Source: Roseomonas sp. AR75
GTDB lineage: Bacteria; Pseudomonadota; Alphaproteobacteria; Acetobacterales; Acetobacteraceae
Assembly: GCF_005222815.1 (NCBI RefSeq)
Contig: NZ_STGB01000001.1
Span: 1,116,001-1,180,000 of the forward strand
DNA: 64,000 bases
Direction of reading: 5' to 3'
A program made the position numbers and the translations under genes. The first letter of the stretch is position 1. Each line of letters opens with the position of its first letter. Shown piece after piece: positions 7,711 to 18,197 of this stretch. The notes beneath the pieces are model-generated. The model worked only from the letters and a program-made list of their open reading frames with translations. It had not been told where the DNA came from and made no database searches.

Positions 7711-8385
7711 ATGAACGAGTTCGTCCAGGCCTTCCTCAACCCGGAGATCGCCGCCGCGGCGCTGCCGATCCTGTGGATGGGTTTCCAGCAGACGCTGCTG
7801 CTGTCCCTGCTGGTGGTGCCACTCGGGCTCGGCGCCGGATTCGGCTTCGCGCTGCTGTCCACCCGCAGGGAGCGCTGGCTGCGCTGGCCGCTGGTGGTGG
7901 TGATCGACATCTTCCGTGCCATCCCGCCGCTGGTGCTGCTGATCCTGCTCTATGCCGGGCTGCCCTTCGCCGGGCTCGATCTCGGCGCGTGGGGCGCCGT
8001 GGCGCTCGCCTTCATGCTGAACACCGGCGCCTATTACGCGGAGATCCTGCGCGCGGGGATCGAGGCGGTGCCGGCCGGGCAGCGGGAGGCGGGACGCGCG
8101 CTGGGTCTCAAGCGCTGGCAGATCTGGGTGTTCATCGTGCTGCCGCAGGCGGTGCGCAACGTGCTGCCGGACCTGATCGGCAACACGCTGGAGGTGGTGA
8201 AGCTGACCTCGATCGCGAGCGTCGTGGCGCTTCCGGAACTGCTGTTCCAGGCCCGCCAGGCGCAGAGCATCACCTTCAACGCGACGCCGATCGTGGTTGC
8301 CGCTGTGGCGTATTTCCTGCTGCTGTGGCCCTGCGTGCGGCTGCTGTCGCGGCTGGAGAACCGCCAGCTCGCGGCGCGGCGATAG
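7711..8385 (+). CDS. Amino-acid ABC transporter permease (HisQ/GlnP type)
   Basis: A 224-aa second permease of the polar amino-acid family, with the conserved FRAIPPLVLLILLYAGLP segment near residues 69-86 and the EAA loop EAGRALGLKRWQIWVFIVLP near 128-147. It should pair with the permease just upstream. No ATP-binding subunit of this family is in the window; the next gene is radC on the other strand, so the transporter must use an ATPase encoded elsewhere. Confidence 0.88.
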   Translation: MNEFVQAFLNPEIAAAALPILWMGFQQTLLLSLLVVPLGLGAGFGFALLSTRRERWLRWPLVVVIDIFRAIPPLVLLILLYAGLPFAGLDLGAWGAVALAFMLNTGAYYAEILRAGIEAVPAGQREAGRALGLKRWQIWVFIVLPQAVRNVLPDLIGNTLEVVKLTSIASVVALPELLFQARQAQSITFNATPIVVAAVAYFLLLWPCVRLLSRLENRQLAARR

Positions 8386-8394
8386 GCCGGGCAA

Positions 8395-9279
8395 TCAGCC
8401 CAGCAGCCCTTCCCGGCGGAAGCTGAACCACTGGCCGTTGCCGACGATGACATGGTCGTGCAGCACGATGGAGAGCACGGCGCCGGCGCGCTTCACCTCC
8501 TTGGTCATCTCGACATCCGCGGCCGAGGGCGTTGGGTCGCCGGAGGGGTGGTTGTGCACCAGGATCAGCGCCGTCGCGTGCAGCTCCAGCGCGCGCTTCA
8601 CCACCTCCCGCGGGTAGACCGGCGTGTGGTTGACGGTGCCGCGCGCCTGCGCCTCGTCGGCGATCAGGCGGTTCTTCGTGTCGAGGAACAGCACGCGGAA
8701 CTGCTCGATCCGCTCGCGGGAGATCGCCGCGTTGAGATAGGCCATCAGCCGGTCCCAGTTGTTCAGCACCGGCGCCTCGATCAGCTCCGCCTGCTGCATG
8801 CGCAGCGCCGCCGCCTGCACCAGCTTCAGGGCCGCGACGGAATGCGGGCCGAGGCCGCGCGTTTCCATCAGCTCGCGCTGCGGCGCCGCGAGCACGCGGG
8901 CGAAGCTGCCGAAGCGGTTGATCAGCGACTTGGCCAGGGGCTTGGCGTCGCCCTTCGGCATGGCGAGGAACAGCAGCATCTCCAGCAGCTCATAGTCGGC
9001 CAGGGCATCGGGGCCGCGGCTGAGCAGCTTGTCGCGCATGCGCCCGCGGTGGCCGTGCGGGCCGGTGCTGGGAAAGGGGAGCTCCGCCGGCGCAAGGCCG
9101 CCGGCCGGCGCGGGTGACGGCCGGGTCACGCCCTGCGGGAGCGCCGGGGCGATCGGTGCCCCAAGGCTGCCTTCGTGGAAGCCACGGCCTGGCCCGATGG
9201 AATGCGGCGCCTGCACCCAATCCTGACCGGCCTCCGCCGGGTGCCCGCGGAAGCGGTTCTTCAGTCGGTCAAGCCACAC
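8395..9279 (-). CDS. radC: RadC family JAMM-domain protein
   Basis: A protein of about 294 aa. The N-terminal part contains the helix-hairpin-helix-like stretch found in RadC (TRGLGPHSVAALKL), and the C-terminal part is the JAB/MPN domain with the metal motif HNHPSGDPTPSAAD that defines RadC. Despite its old name, RadC is not proven to act in DNA repair. GTG 9279 is chosen because a GGGGAG sequence lies about 11 bases upstream; a TTG at 9315 is also in frame but has no ribosome-binding site. The first ~80 residues are proline-rich and poorly conserved, so a later start is possible. It is convergent with the permease gene. Confidence 0.85.
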   Translation of the reverse strand: MWLDRLKNRFRGHPAEAGQDWVQAPHSIGPGRGFHEGSLGAPIAPALPQGVTRPSPAPAGGLAPAELPFPSTGPHGHRGRMRDKLLSRGPDALADYELLEMLLFLAMPKGDAKPLAKSLINRFGSFARVLAAPQRELMETRGLGPHSVAALKLVQAAALRMQQAELIEAPVLNNWDRLMAYLNAAISRERIEQFRVLFLDTKNRLIADEAQARGTVNHTPVYPREVVKRALELHATALILVHNHPSGDPTPSAADVEMTKEVKRAGAVLSIVLHDHVIVGNGQWFSFRREGLLG

Positions 9280-9384
9280 GCCCCCGGAACTCCCCGGTAT
9301 GCATTGTGCATTCAACTACCGGAGATTGATAAAGCGATCAACAATCAACCAAGGATTGCCAAACGGACGAAAGCGACGGACGGG

Positions 9385-9849
9385 TCAGAGGATCGCGTAG
9401 ACGTCGTAGATCGGGCCTTCGGGCGGGCGCTGGCCGACAGCGACCGCGAGCACGCGGTTCAGCCACTCCAGCGGCCCGGGCCCGGTCTCGAAGCGGATCG
9501 CGGTGCGCATGTAATAGGCGGAGGCGTCCACTGCCTCGCCCACCGCCAGCTTCGCCAGCACATCGGGCGCGCCGGCGCGAATGCCGGTGTAGGTGATGCC
9601 GATGATCTGGCCATCCTCGGCCTGCAGCATCGCGCGCACATCCAGCCGCGTGCCGCCATCCGTGCCGGTTGTCATCCAGTCGGCGCCGCCGGGCAGAACG
9701 ATGCCGTTCGCGGCCGGACCGCGGAAGGTGCCGCTCCGCACCAGGCCGATGCGGCGGTCGCCGAGCGGCGTGGGATAGGCGGGGCCGGGCTCCACCGCGA
9801 TCCGGATGCGGAACAGGAAGTCCGTGTTCAGCGGCAGGGGCGTGGTCAT
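9385..9849 (-). CDS. DUF3237 domain protein
   Basis: A 154-aa protein matching DUF3237 proteins: the segments LVRSGTFRGPAANGIVLPGG near residues 37-56, and DASAYYMRTAIRFETG in the C-terminal half, are typical of this small beta-barrel family. No signal peptide is present. Its start overlaps the stop of the upstream rhodanese gene by one base (TGATG), so the two are almost certainly co-translated. The family has no confirmed function; members are common beside catabolic genes in Alphaproteobacteria. Confidence 0.8.
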   Translation of the reverse strand: MTTPLPLNTDFLFRIRIAVEPGPAYPTPLGDRRIGLVRSGTFRGPAANGIVLPGGADWMTTGTDGGTRLDVRAMLQAEDGQIIGITYTGIRAGAPDVLAKLAVGEAVDASAYYMRTAIRFETGPGPLEWLNRVLAVAVGQRPPEGPIYDVYAIL

Positions 9850-10265
9850 CAGCGCTGCCTCCAGGGAAGGCCATCGGCCTTCCAGCCGGCGACGGTGCCG
9901 CGATGGCCTTCGGCATCCACCGGCCCTTCGAATCCGTCGGCGACGTTGAAGGCGTGCGGGAAGCCGGCCGACTGCGCCGCCTGCCCCGCCGCCAGCGACC
10001 GCGCGCCGGAGCGGCAGATGAAGTAGAGCTTCGTCCCCGGCGTGGCGCCGGCGCGGTGCAGATGCTCGGCGAAGGCGCCGTTCACCTGCATGCTGGGATA
10101 GACCTGCCAGGGGATCAGCACCGTCTGCTTGCCGAGGGAGCCGAGGTCCGGCACGCCGACAAAGTTCCATTCGGCGTCGGTCCGCACGTCGACAAGCATT
10201 GAGTCCTGGTCCTGGGCGAGTTCCTGCCAGGTGGCGCGGGGGCTGACGTCGGGCACTCCGGGCAT
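9849..10265 (-). CDS. Rhodanese-like sulfurtransferase domain protein
   Basis: A 138-aa single-domain rhodanese. The active-site loop CRSGARS (C84) is intact, and VDVRTDAEWNFVGVPD near residues 25-40 is the usual N-terminal motif. Such proteins carry sulfur on the Cys as a persulfide for transfer to acceptors. ATG 10265 is preceded by AAAGGAG at good spacing. The gene is the first of a two-gene operon with the DUF3237 gene and is divergent from a membrane-protein gene. Confidence 0.88.
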   Translation of the reverse strand: MPGVPDVSPRATWQELAQDQDSMLVDVRTDAEWNFVGVPDLGSLGKQTVLIPWQVYPSMQVNGAFAEHLHRAGATPGTKLYFICRSGARSLAAGQAAQSAGFPHAFNVADGFEGPVDAEGHRGTVAGWKADGLPWRQR

Positions 10266-10384
10266 GCTGCGGACTCCTTTGTTCGGCGCGGAGGATGGGT
10301 GCTCCGGGCGGGCGGGACAAGGCGGGTGCTGACGCATCGCCGTGGACATCCGATAGTCAGGCCGTCGGAACGCAGGGGGCCGCC

Positions 10385-10822
10385 ATGCTGCCGTCGCGCT
10401 GGGATGCGGTGAACATCGTCGTCACGCTCTTCGTCCACGGCACCTTCGCCGCGCTTGGCTGCTTCGTCATGGCGGCAACCTGGCAGACCGCGGCCGTGAA
10501 CCTTTCCGTCCAGGGCGTGGGCATCGTGCTGGGGTTCTGGCTCGGCGTGTTCCTGGTGCCGATGTCGCGCAAGCAGCGCCAGGACCTGAGCAGCGCGGCC
10601 AAGGTGGTCACCGCCTTCCTCAGCGGCTGGGCGCTGTCGAAGCTCGACCCGCTCGCCACGCGGCTGGTGACGGAGAGCGTCGTTGCCAGCGAGCTTGCCA
10701 CGTTCCGCACCGCCGCGTTCCTCTGCTCGGGGCTGATGCAGGCGCTGCTGATCTCGCTGATGGGCTGGTATCGCGTGCGCCCGATGCCGGACTTCGAGGA
10801 GGGGCGGGCCGAGCAGGGCTGA
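10385..10822 (+). CDS. Hypothetical membrane protein
   Basis: A 145-aa protein with three or four hydrophobic segments (roughly residues 10-30, 38-58, 72-85 and 105-125) and a charged C-terminal tail. No family recognised. ATG 10385 is preceded by a purine-rich AGGGGG. It is divergent from the rhodanese gene and convergent with the acyl-CoA dehydrogenase gene, whose stop codon begins one base after this one. No function is proposed. Confidence 0.6.
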   Translation: MLPSRWDAVNIVVTLFVHGTFAALGCFVMAATWQTAAVNLSVQGVGIVLGFWLGVFLVPMSRKQRQDLSSAAKVVTAFLSGWALSKLDPLATRLVTESVVASELATFRTAAFLCSGLMQALLISLMGWYRVRPMPDFEEGRAEQG

Positions 10823-10823
10823 G

Positions 10824-11996
10824 CTACGCCGTCTCCCGGAAGATCTCGCGGCCGATCAGCAGGCGGCGGATCTCACTGGTGCCGGCGCCGATCTCGTAGA
10901 GCTTGGCGTCGCGCAGCAGGCGACCGGCCGGGTATTCGTTGATGTAGCCGTTGCCGCCGAGGATCTGGATCGCGTCGAGCGCGGCCTTGGTTGCGGCCTC
11001 CGCCGCGAAGAGGATGGCGCCGGCGGCGTCCTTGCGGCTGCCGCGGCCGCGGTCGCAGGCGCGGGCCACGGCATAGACATAGGCGCGGGCGGCGTTCAGC
11101 GCGGTGTACATGTCCGCCACCTTGCCCTGGATGAACTGGAACTCCCCGATGGACTGGCCGAACTGCTTGCGGTCGTGGATGTAGGGTACGACGAGGTCGA
11201 GGCAGGCCTGCAGGATGCCGAGCGGACCGGCGGCCAGCACAGCGCGTTCGTAGTCGAGCCCCGACATCAGCACGCGCACGCCGCCATTCACCTGGCCCAG
11301 AACGTTCTCCGCCGGCACCTCGCAATCCTCGAAGACGAGCTCGCTGGTGGGGCTGCCGCGCATGCCGAGCTTGTCGAGCTTCTGCGCGGGCCGGAACCCG
11401 CGAAAGCCGCGCTCGACGATGAAGGCGGTGATGCCCTTGGGGCCGGCATCGGCATCGGTCTTGGCATAGACCACCATCGTCTCGGCGTAGTGCGCGTTGG
11501 TGATCCAGAGCTTGGTGCCGTTGAGGATGTAGCGGTCGCCGCGCTTCTCGGCGCGCAGCTTCATGGAGACCACATCCGATCCCGCGCCGGGCTCGGACAT
11601 CGCCAGCGCGCCGAGATGCTCGCCGGAGACAAGCTTCGGCAGGTAGCGGCGCCGCTGTTCCTCGGTGCCGTTGATGCGGATCTGGTTGACGCAGAGATTG
11701 GAATGCGCGCCGTAGGAGAGGCCGACGGAGGCGGAAGCACGGCTGACTTCCTCCATCGCGACGGTGTGCGCCAGGTAGCCCATGTCGGAGCCGCCATACG
11801 CCTCCGGCACGGTGATGCCGTGCAGGCCGAGCGCGCCCATCTCCGGCCAGAGATGGCGGGGGAATTCGTCGGTGCGGTCGATTTCGGCGGCGAGCGGCGC
11901 GATCTTCTCGTCGGCGAAGGCGCGGGTGGTGTCGCGCAGCGCGTCGATCGCGTCGCCGAGCTCGTGGTCGAGCATGGGCATCTGGTTGGCGGCCAT
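10824..11996 (-). CDS. Acyl-CoA dehydrogenase, isovaleryl-CoA dehydrogenase type
   Basis: A 390-aa flavoprotein, the normal length for IVD. FAD- and substrate-binding signatures are present ([12 protein letters not shown] near 131-142, [10 protein letters not shown] near 163-172), and the catalytic glutamate is E250 in [13 protein letters not shown], the position used by isovaleryl- rather than most other acyl-CoA dehydrogenases. The C-terminal [13 protein letters not shown] is typical. The family oxidises acyl-CoA to enoyl-CoA, here probably in leucine breakdown. AAGGA lies nine bases before ATG 11996; a GTG at 12002 overlapping the upstream stop as GTGA is the alternative start. It sits last in the operon behind an AMP ligase. 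Confidence 0.9.
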   Translation of the reverse strand: MAANQMPMLDHELGDAIDALRDTTRAFADEKIAPLAAEIDRTDEFPRHLWPEMGALGLHGITVPEAYGGSDMGYLAHTVAMEEVSRASASVGLSYGAHSNLCVNQIRINGTEEQRRRYLPKLVSGEHLGALAMSEPGAGSDVVSMKLRAEKRGDRYILNGTKLWITNAHYAETMVVYAKTDADAGPKGITAFIVERGFRGFRPAQKLDKLGMRGSPTSELVFEDCEVPAENVLGQVNGGVRVLMSGLDYERAVLAAGPLGILQACLDLVVPYIHDRKQFGQSIGEFQFIQGKVADMYTALNAARAYVYAVARACDRGRGSRKDAAGAILFAAEAATKAALDAIQILGGNGYINEYPAGRLLRDAKLYEIGAGTSEIRRLLIGREIFRETA

Positions 11997-11998
11997 GG

Positions 11999-13606
11999 TC
12001 ACGGGTCCTTGGCGCTGAACTGCTTCCTGAGTACGCCACGCATGATCTTGCCGGTAGCGGTCTGCGGCAAGCTGTCCGCGAACTCCACCTGGCGCGGGTA
12101 GAGATGCGCGGCAAGGCGGGTGCGGACGAAATCCTGGATGTCGCGCGCGAGCGCGGCATCCGGCGTGATCCCGGGCTTCGGCACGATGACCGCCGTGACG
12201 CGCTCCGTGCGCAGCGGATCGGGCAGGCCGATCACCGCAACCGCCTGCACGGCCGGATGGGACAGGAGAAAATCCTCCACCTCGCCGGGGCCGATGCGGT
12301 AGCCGGCGGAGGTGATCACGTCATCGTCGCGACCGAGGAAGGTGAGGTACTCCTCCTCGTCCGCGATGCCGCGGTCGCCGGTGATCAGCCAGTCGCCGCG
12401 GAATTTCTCGCGCGTGGCGCCAGGCCGGTTCCAGTAGCCGAGGAACATGACGGGATCGGGCGCGCGGATGGCGATGGCGCCTTCGGTGCCGGGCGGCACT
12501 TCGTGACCGTCGTCGTCGAGGATGGCGACCTCGTGGCCTGGCACGGGGCGGCCCATGCTGCCGGGCTTCACCGGGAACAGGCCGGCGCAGTTGGAGACGA
12601 CGAGGTTGCATTCGGTCTGGCCATAGAATTCATTGATCGTCAGGCCGAAGGCGGAGCGTGCCCAATCCAGCATCTCGGCGCCCAGCGTCTCGCCGCCCGA
12701 ACCGATGCTGCGCAAGCGATGGCCGAAGCGGGCGGGATCGGGAACGGCGCGCATCATCTTGAGCGCGGTCGGCGGCAGGAAGGCGTTCCGGACGTTGTGG
12801 CGCGCCATCAGGGCGAAGGCGTGCTCGGGATCGAATTTCTGCATCCGGTGCGCGAGCACGGGCACGCCGTGGAACAGGCTCGGCAGCAGCACGTCGAGCA
12901 GGCCGCCGATCCACGCCCAGTCGGCCGGCGTCCAGAACAGGTCGCCGTTTTGCGGGAAGCGCTCCTGCGGCAGTTCCACGCCCGGCAGGTGGCCGCGGAG
13001 CACACGGTGGCCATGCAGCGCGCCCTTGGGGCTGCCGGTGGTGCCGGAGGTGTAGATGATCAGCGCGGGATCATCGGGGCCTGTCGCGGCGCGGGCATGT
13101 GTGTCCTTCGCGCGGGCCATCTGCGCAGCGAGGTCAGTGGACAGCACGCAGCGCAGCGTGGGCAGGCGCGCGCGGATCGGCGCGATCTTGGCGAGGCCGG
13201 CCTCGTCCGTGATCAGCGCGGCGGCGCCGCAATCGGCGAGGCGGTATTCCAGCGCATCGGCGCCGAACAGCAGGAAGAGCGGCACCGCGATCGCGCCCAT
13301 CCGATAGGCGGCAAGATGCGCGACGGCGGCTTCCGGGCATTGCGGCAGCAGGACGCCGATGCGGTCGCCGCGGGCGATGCCCTGGGCTTCAAGGACATTC
13401 GCGAGGCGGCAAGCGCGACGGTGCAGTTCGTCGAAGGTGATCCGTTCCACCGCGCCGGTGTCGTGCAGATGGATAAGCGCCGTCCGGCCGGAGCCGACCC
13501 AACGGTCGCAGGCTTCCTCGGCGATGTTGCAGGCGGCAGGGATGCGCCAGCGGAAGGCGTCACGCAGGTCAGCGTAGGTTGCGGCCGGTGGGAGGAGCGC
13601 GGTCAT
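11999..13606 (-). CDS. AMP-dependent acyl-CoA synthetase
   Basis: A 535-aa member of the ANL superfamily, resembling medium-chain or AcsA-type acyl-CoA ligases. The ATP P-loop [11 protein letters not shown] is at residues 185-195, the adenylate motif ends in YGQTE, the hinge region reads TGDRG and the catalytic lysine lies in ATGKIMRG near the C-terminus. It would activate a carboxylate to its CoA thioester via an acyl-adenylate. The downstream dehydrogenase follows at the next start, so the product may feed it. The natural substrate cannot be assigned. Confidence 0.87.
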   Translation of the reverse strand: MTALLPPAATYADLRDAFRWRIPAACNIAEEACDRWVGSGRTALIHLHDTGAVERITFDELHRRACRLANVLEAQGIARGDRIGVLLPQCPEAAVAHLAAYRMGAIAVPLFLLFGADALEYRLADCGAAALITDEAGLAKIAPIRARLPTLRCVLSTDLAAQMARAKDTHARAATGPDDPALIIYTSGTTGSPKGALHGHRVLRGHLPGVELPQERFPQNGDLFWTPADWAWIGGLLDVLLPSLFHGVPVLAHRMQKFDPEHAFALMARHNVRNAFLPPTALKMMRAVPDPARFGHRLRSIGSGGETLGAEMLDWARSAFGLTINEFYGQTECNLVVSNCAGLFPVKPGSMGRPVPGHEVAILDDDGHEVPPGTEGAIAIRAPDPVMFLGYWNRPGATREKFRGDWLITGDRGIADEEEYLTFLGRDDDVITSAGYRIGPGEVEDFLLSHPAVQAVAVIGLPDPLRTERVTAVIVPKPGITPDAALARDIQDFVRTRLAAHLYPRQVEFADSLPQTATGKIMRGVLRKQFSAKDP

Positions 13607-13631
13607 GCGTTGTGCAGGGCAGGCCGCGCGG

Positions 13632-13722
13632 CCCCCACCCCGCCCCGCCCCCGCATGCGGGGGAGGGAGAAGAGGCGCATCCTGCTCCCTCCCCTGCGAC
13701 GCGGGGGAGGGTTGGGGTGGGG
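13632..13722. repeat. Palindromic intergenic repeat element (REP/BIME-like)
   Basis: A ~90-bp G/C-skewed element in the 145-bp gap between two ligase genes. It is bounded by CCCCCACCC and GGGTGGGGG-type ends, and contains the perfect palindrome CCCCCGCATGCGGGGG (13648-13663) and a second imperfect one built on CCCTCCCC...GGGGAGGG. A related element lies inside a coding region at 52903-53018, so this is a dispersed family. Confidence 0.75.
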
Positions 13723-13751
13723 GCGCGACGGAGCGTGCCGACCCGATGCCG

Positions 13752-14977
13752 TCACCCCGCCCTCGTATCCTCGATCACCTTGCCATCGTTCGGCAGCGCG
13801 CCGGGCTCCTCCAGCCGCACCTCGCCGCGCAGGCGCGTGATGCCCTGCAAGGACTTCGCCAGGCTCTCCACCAGCGCGGCGTCGCGCACCGGAGTCTCGA
13901 CACGCAGCAGCATCGTGTCCCTGCCCTCCGCGCTGCCCACCACCAGCCGCGCGCGGCCGAGACCCGGATGCGCGCGCATCACCTCCGCCACCTGTTCCGG
14001 CCGAACGAACAGGCCGCGCACCTTCGTCGCCTGGTCGGCGCGGCCCATCCAGCCCCTGATGCGCGCGTTGGTGCGGCCGCAGGGCGACGTTCCCGGCAGG
14101 ATTGCCGAAAGGTCGCCGGTGGCGAAGCGGATCAGCGGGTCGGGGCTGTCGAGCAGCGTGACCAGCACCTCGCCCACCTCTCCTTCCGGCACGGGGTCAC
14201 CGGTGCCGGGGCGGACGATCTCCACCACCACGCCTTCGTCCACGATAAGCCCCTCGCGCGCTTCCGACTCATAGGCGATGAGGCCGAGATCTGCGGTGCC
14301 GTAGCTCTGCAGCACGGTCAGGCCGCGATCGGCGTAGAAGCTGCGCAGCCCCGGCAGATAGGCGCCGCCGGTCACATGGCCGAGCCTGAAGCACGACAGG
14401 TCCAGGCCAAGCGCATCGCCGGCCTCAAGGATCGCCTTCAGATACTCTGGCGTGCCGGCGTAGCAGACGGGACGGAGATGCGCCGCCGCGCGCGCCTGCG
14501 CCTCGGTATTGCCGGGGCCGGCGGGAAACACCGGGCAGCCGAGGGCGCGCGCGCCGAGATCCAGCATGAAGCCGGCCGGCGTGAAGTGATAGGCGAAGCA
14601 GTTGTGCAGCAGCAAACCGCGCCGAAGACCGGTGGCGTGCAGCGCGCGCGCGAAGCGCCAGGGATCGGTGCCCGCCGCCACGCCTTCGTGGATTGGTCCC
14701 GGCGAGGCGAAGACCCGGGCAAGGTCGCGCAGCGGCGTCACGTTGAGGCCGCCGAGTGGCGGCACTTCCGCCTGCAGGCGGATCAGTTCGGACTTCCGCG
14801 TGACAGGAAGGTGCGAGAGCACCTCGACATCCACCACGCCGGCCGCGTCCACATCGTGCAGCAGGTCGTGATAGGCCGACGCGCGCTGCGCGCGCGCGAT
14901 GGCATGCGGCAGCGCCACCGTCAGGGCCGCGGCGCGCGCCGATGCACTGCGGCTTTCCAGCCCATCGTAGTGGTTCG

Positions 14978-14981
<4 letters not shown>
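13752..14981 (-). CDS. Phenylacetate-CoA ligase-like (PaaK family) protein
   Basis: A 409-aa AMP-binding protein of the PaaK type. Family marks include the fold around YAGTPEYLKAI, the LQSYGTADLGLIAYE adenylate-binding segment and the RFATGDLSAI / GRADQATKVRGLFVRPEQV hinge and C-terminal region. PaaK enzymes make aryl- or arylacetyl-CoA. Its ATG overlaps the stop of the LivF-type ATPase gene by four bases (ATGA), tying it to the transporter operon. In other alphaproteobacteria such an enzyme beside a Liv transporter is usually linked to aromatic acid uptake; that link here is inference. Confidence 0.85.
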
Positions 14982-15813
<832 letters not shown>

Positions 15814-15817
<4 letters not shown>

Positions 15818-17100
15818 CAGCCCAGCCAGTCGTTGCGGCGGTCGAGCGTGATGGTTGTCACCGGCTCCAGCTTCATCGTGCCGTTCGCCATCAGCTCCGC
15901 CACCGTCCCGCTGGACGTGTCGCCTGTCACGCGGGCACGGTAGAGGCCCACGCGCATCGTGCCGCGATGGTCGGTGGCGGTGAAGGTGGATGGCACGCAG
16001 ACGCCTTCGAAGCCCTGCGGCACCCAGTTCTGCCGCGCGTAGAAACCATCCCGGATGCGCACGCCGGTGATCTGGCCGTTGTTCGCCGCGGCAGTGTCCA
16101 TCGCCTCCACCATCAGCATCGCCGCGCAGACGCCGGCCAGGTAGTGCACCGGGCGATAGGCGTTGCCGGCGGTGTCGGAGGTGCGGGAGATCGCCTGCAT
16201 GGCCTGCATGCCCGGCGCGTCCTGGCCCCAGACCACTGCGGTGCGCACGGGGAAGACCACGCCGTTCGCGGCGGCGCCGGCGGCCTTCATCGCGTTCTCG
16301 TCCATGCCCCAGACATTGCCGAGGAACTGCACCTGCACGCCGGCCGTCTGGCATGCGCGCAGGACGGAGATGTTCGACCCCGCCGTGTTGCCGAGATAGG
16401 CATAATTGGCGCCCTGCTGGCGCAGCGTCAGGCATTGCGCGGTGTAGTCGCCCGGCGTCAGGGCGAATTGGATCGCGGGCAGTACCTCGAACCCGAGTTC
16501 CGCTGCGAGCGCCTCGCCAGCGGCTTTTGGCGAGTTCGGATACGGATGGTTGGCGCCCATGTGGACGTATTTCGGCCGCCCCTGCTGCCCCCGGCGTTCC
16601 CAATCCTGCTTCGCCCAGATCAGCATGCCCCGCAACGCGTCGGAGTAGGACGGGCCATAGAAGAAGTTGAACGGCGCGGCTTCCACGCCTTGCCGCCCGC
16701 TACGCCCGCCGGCGTCCGTCAGCGCCGCGGAGTAGGAGCCGGAGATGTAGGGAATGCGGTCGCGCGTGACGAAGCGGACCAGCGCCTCGGTATCCGCGGT
16801 GCCCCAGCCCTGGATGGCGACGACGTTCTGGCGCGACCAGGCCTGGTACTGGCTGACCGCGCGCGGCGCCTGGTAGCCATAGTCGAAGCCGAGCACGTTG
16901 AGCTGGCGGCCAGCCACGCCGTTGCGCGTGGCGTTCACCCAGCGCAGCGCGTCCGACACGCCCTGGCCGTAGGGAACGCCGACATCGCTGGTGGCGCCCG
17001 AATTGTCCATCAGGTGACCGACCGGGATCGGCTGCGCCGCGGCGGGCAGCGAGATGGCCAGCACGCCCGCGGCGGCCAGCAGGGTCTTGCGTGTGAGCAT
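15814..17100 (-). CDS. Liv-type ABC transporter substrate-binding protein
   Basis: A 428-aa periplasmic binding protein of the Peripla_BP_6 / LivK family. The first ~23 residues are a signal peptide ending PAAAQ. The ligand-domain start PIPVGHLMDNSGATSDVG and FNFFYGPSYSDALRGML are characteristic. It is longer than classic LivK (about 370 aa), as in the aromatic and amide subfamilies. GGAGG lies ten bases before ATG 17100. The gene sits between the permease and LivF genes of the operon, 23 bp after the LivM-type gene. Confidence 0.9.
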
Positions 17101-17123
17101 CACTCGGTATCCTCCCATGTCGT

Positions 17124-18197
17124 TCAGTGCGAGTACGGGTAGAGCTTCCAATACGCCTTCACCAGACGCCAGCGATGCGCCAGCCCATCCGGTTCGAAGA
17201 TCAGGAAGGCGATGATCGCGCCGCCGATCGCCATCTCCCGCAGGTAGGAGATCGAGGCGCCGATCCGCAGCGTGCGGTCGATCGCGCCGCCGGCGAGGGC
17301 ATCCGCGATGCTCTGCACCACCTCCGGCAACAGCACCATGAAGGCGGCGCCCATCAGGCTGCCCATGATGCTGCCCAGGCCGCCGATGATCACCATGCCC
17401 AGGAACTGGATGGAGAAGAGGATGTTGAACGCCTCCACGCTGACGAACATCAGGTAGTGGGCGTAGAGCGCGCCGCCGATCCCGGCATAGAGGCTCGCGA
17501 TGCCGAAGCTGAGCGTGCGGTAATAGGCGAGGTTGATGCCCATGATCTCGGCGGAAAGATAGTGGTCCCGCACGGCGATCAGCGCGCGGCCATCGCGCGT
17601 GCGCATCAGGTTTGCGGCCCCGGCGAACATGACGATGACGAAGAACAGCACGACGTAGAGGTAGGTCTCCTCCCGGTCGAAGGCGAAGCCGAACAGGATC
17701 AGCGGTTCCGTGATGCGCCCGGCGACACCGCCGGTAAACCAGGCGGAACGGGCGAAGAAATCCTCCAGGATGAACTGCGCGGCGAGCGTCGCAATGGCGA
17801 GATACAGGCCCTTCAGCCGTGCGGCCGGTGCGCCGAAGACCAGCCCGACAACCGCGGTGATCACACCGGCCAGCGGGATGCAGGCCCAGACGGGCACATG
17901 GAAGCTGTCGTGCAGCCAGGCCGAGGCGAAGGCGCCGACACCGAAGAAGGCGGCATGGCCGATGCTGATCTGCCCGGTGAAGCCCACCAGGATGTTCAGC
18001 CCCAGCGCCGCGATGCCGAGAATGCCGATGTTGATGAGCAGCGAGAGCTCGTAGCGGCCGAAGAACAGCGGCGATGCTGCGACCAGCGCGATGCCCAGCC
18101 ACAGCGCGATGCGGCTGTTGCGCGTGGGGAAGATCGTCGTGTCGGCGCGGTAGGTGGTGCGGTAGTCGCCGGCCGGTGCGAGGGAGACGGTCGCCAT
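17124..18197 (-). CDS. Liv-type ABC transporter permease (LivM type)
   Basis: A 357-aa inner-membrane permease with about eight to ten spans. The motif LGLNILVGFTGQISIGHAAF near residues 65-84 is the LivM signature. Start ATG 18197 overlaps the stop of the LivH-type gene by one base (TGATG). The open frame continues far upstream into antisense of the ligase gene, but the family start and the coupling fix this ATG. It pairs with the LivH-type protein to form the channel. Confidence 0.92.
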   Translation of the reverse strand: MATVSLAPAGDYRTTYRADTTIFPTRNSRIALWLGIALVAASPLFFGRYELSLLINIGILGIAALGLNILVGFTGQISIGHAAFFGVGAFASAWLHDSFHVPVWACIPLAGVITAVVGLVFGAPAARLKGLYLAIATLAAQFILEDFFARSAWFTGGVAGRITEPLILFGFAFDREETYLYVVLFFVIVMFAGAANLMRTRDGRALIAVRDHYLSAEIMGINLAYYRTLSFGIASLYAGIGGALYAHYLMFVSVEAFNILFSIQFLGMVIIGGLGSIMGSLMGAAFMVLLPEVVQSIADALAGGAIDRTLRIGASISYLREMAIGGAIIAFLIFEPDGLAHRWRLVKAYWKLYPYSH

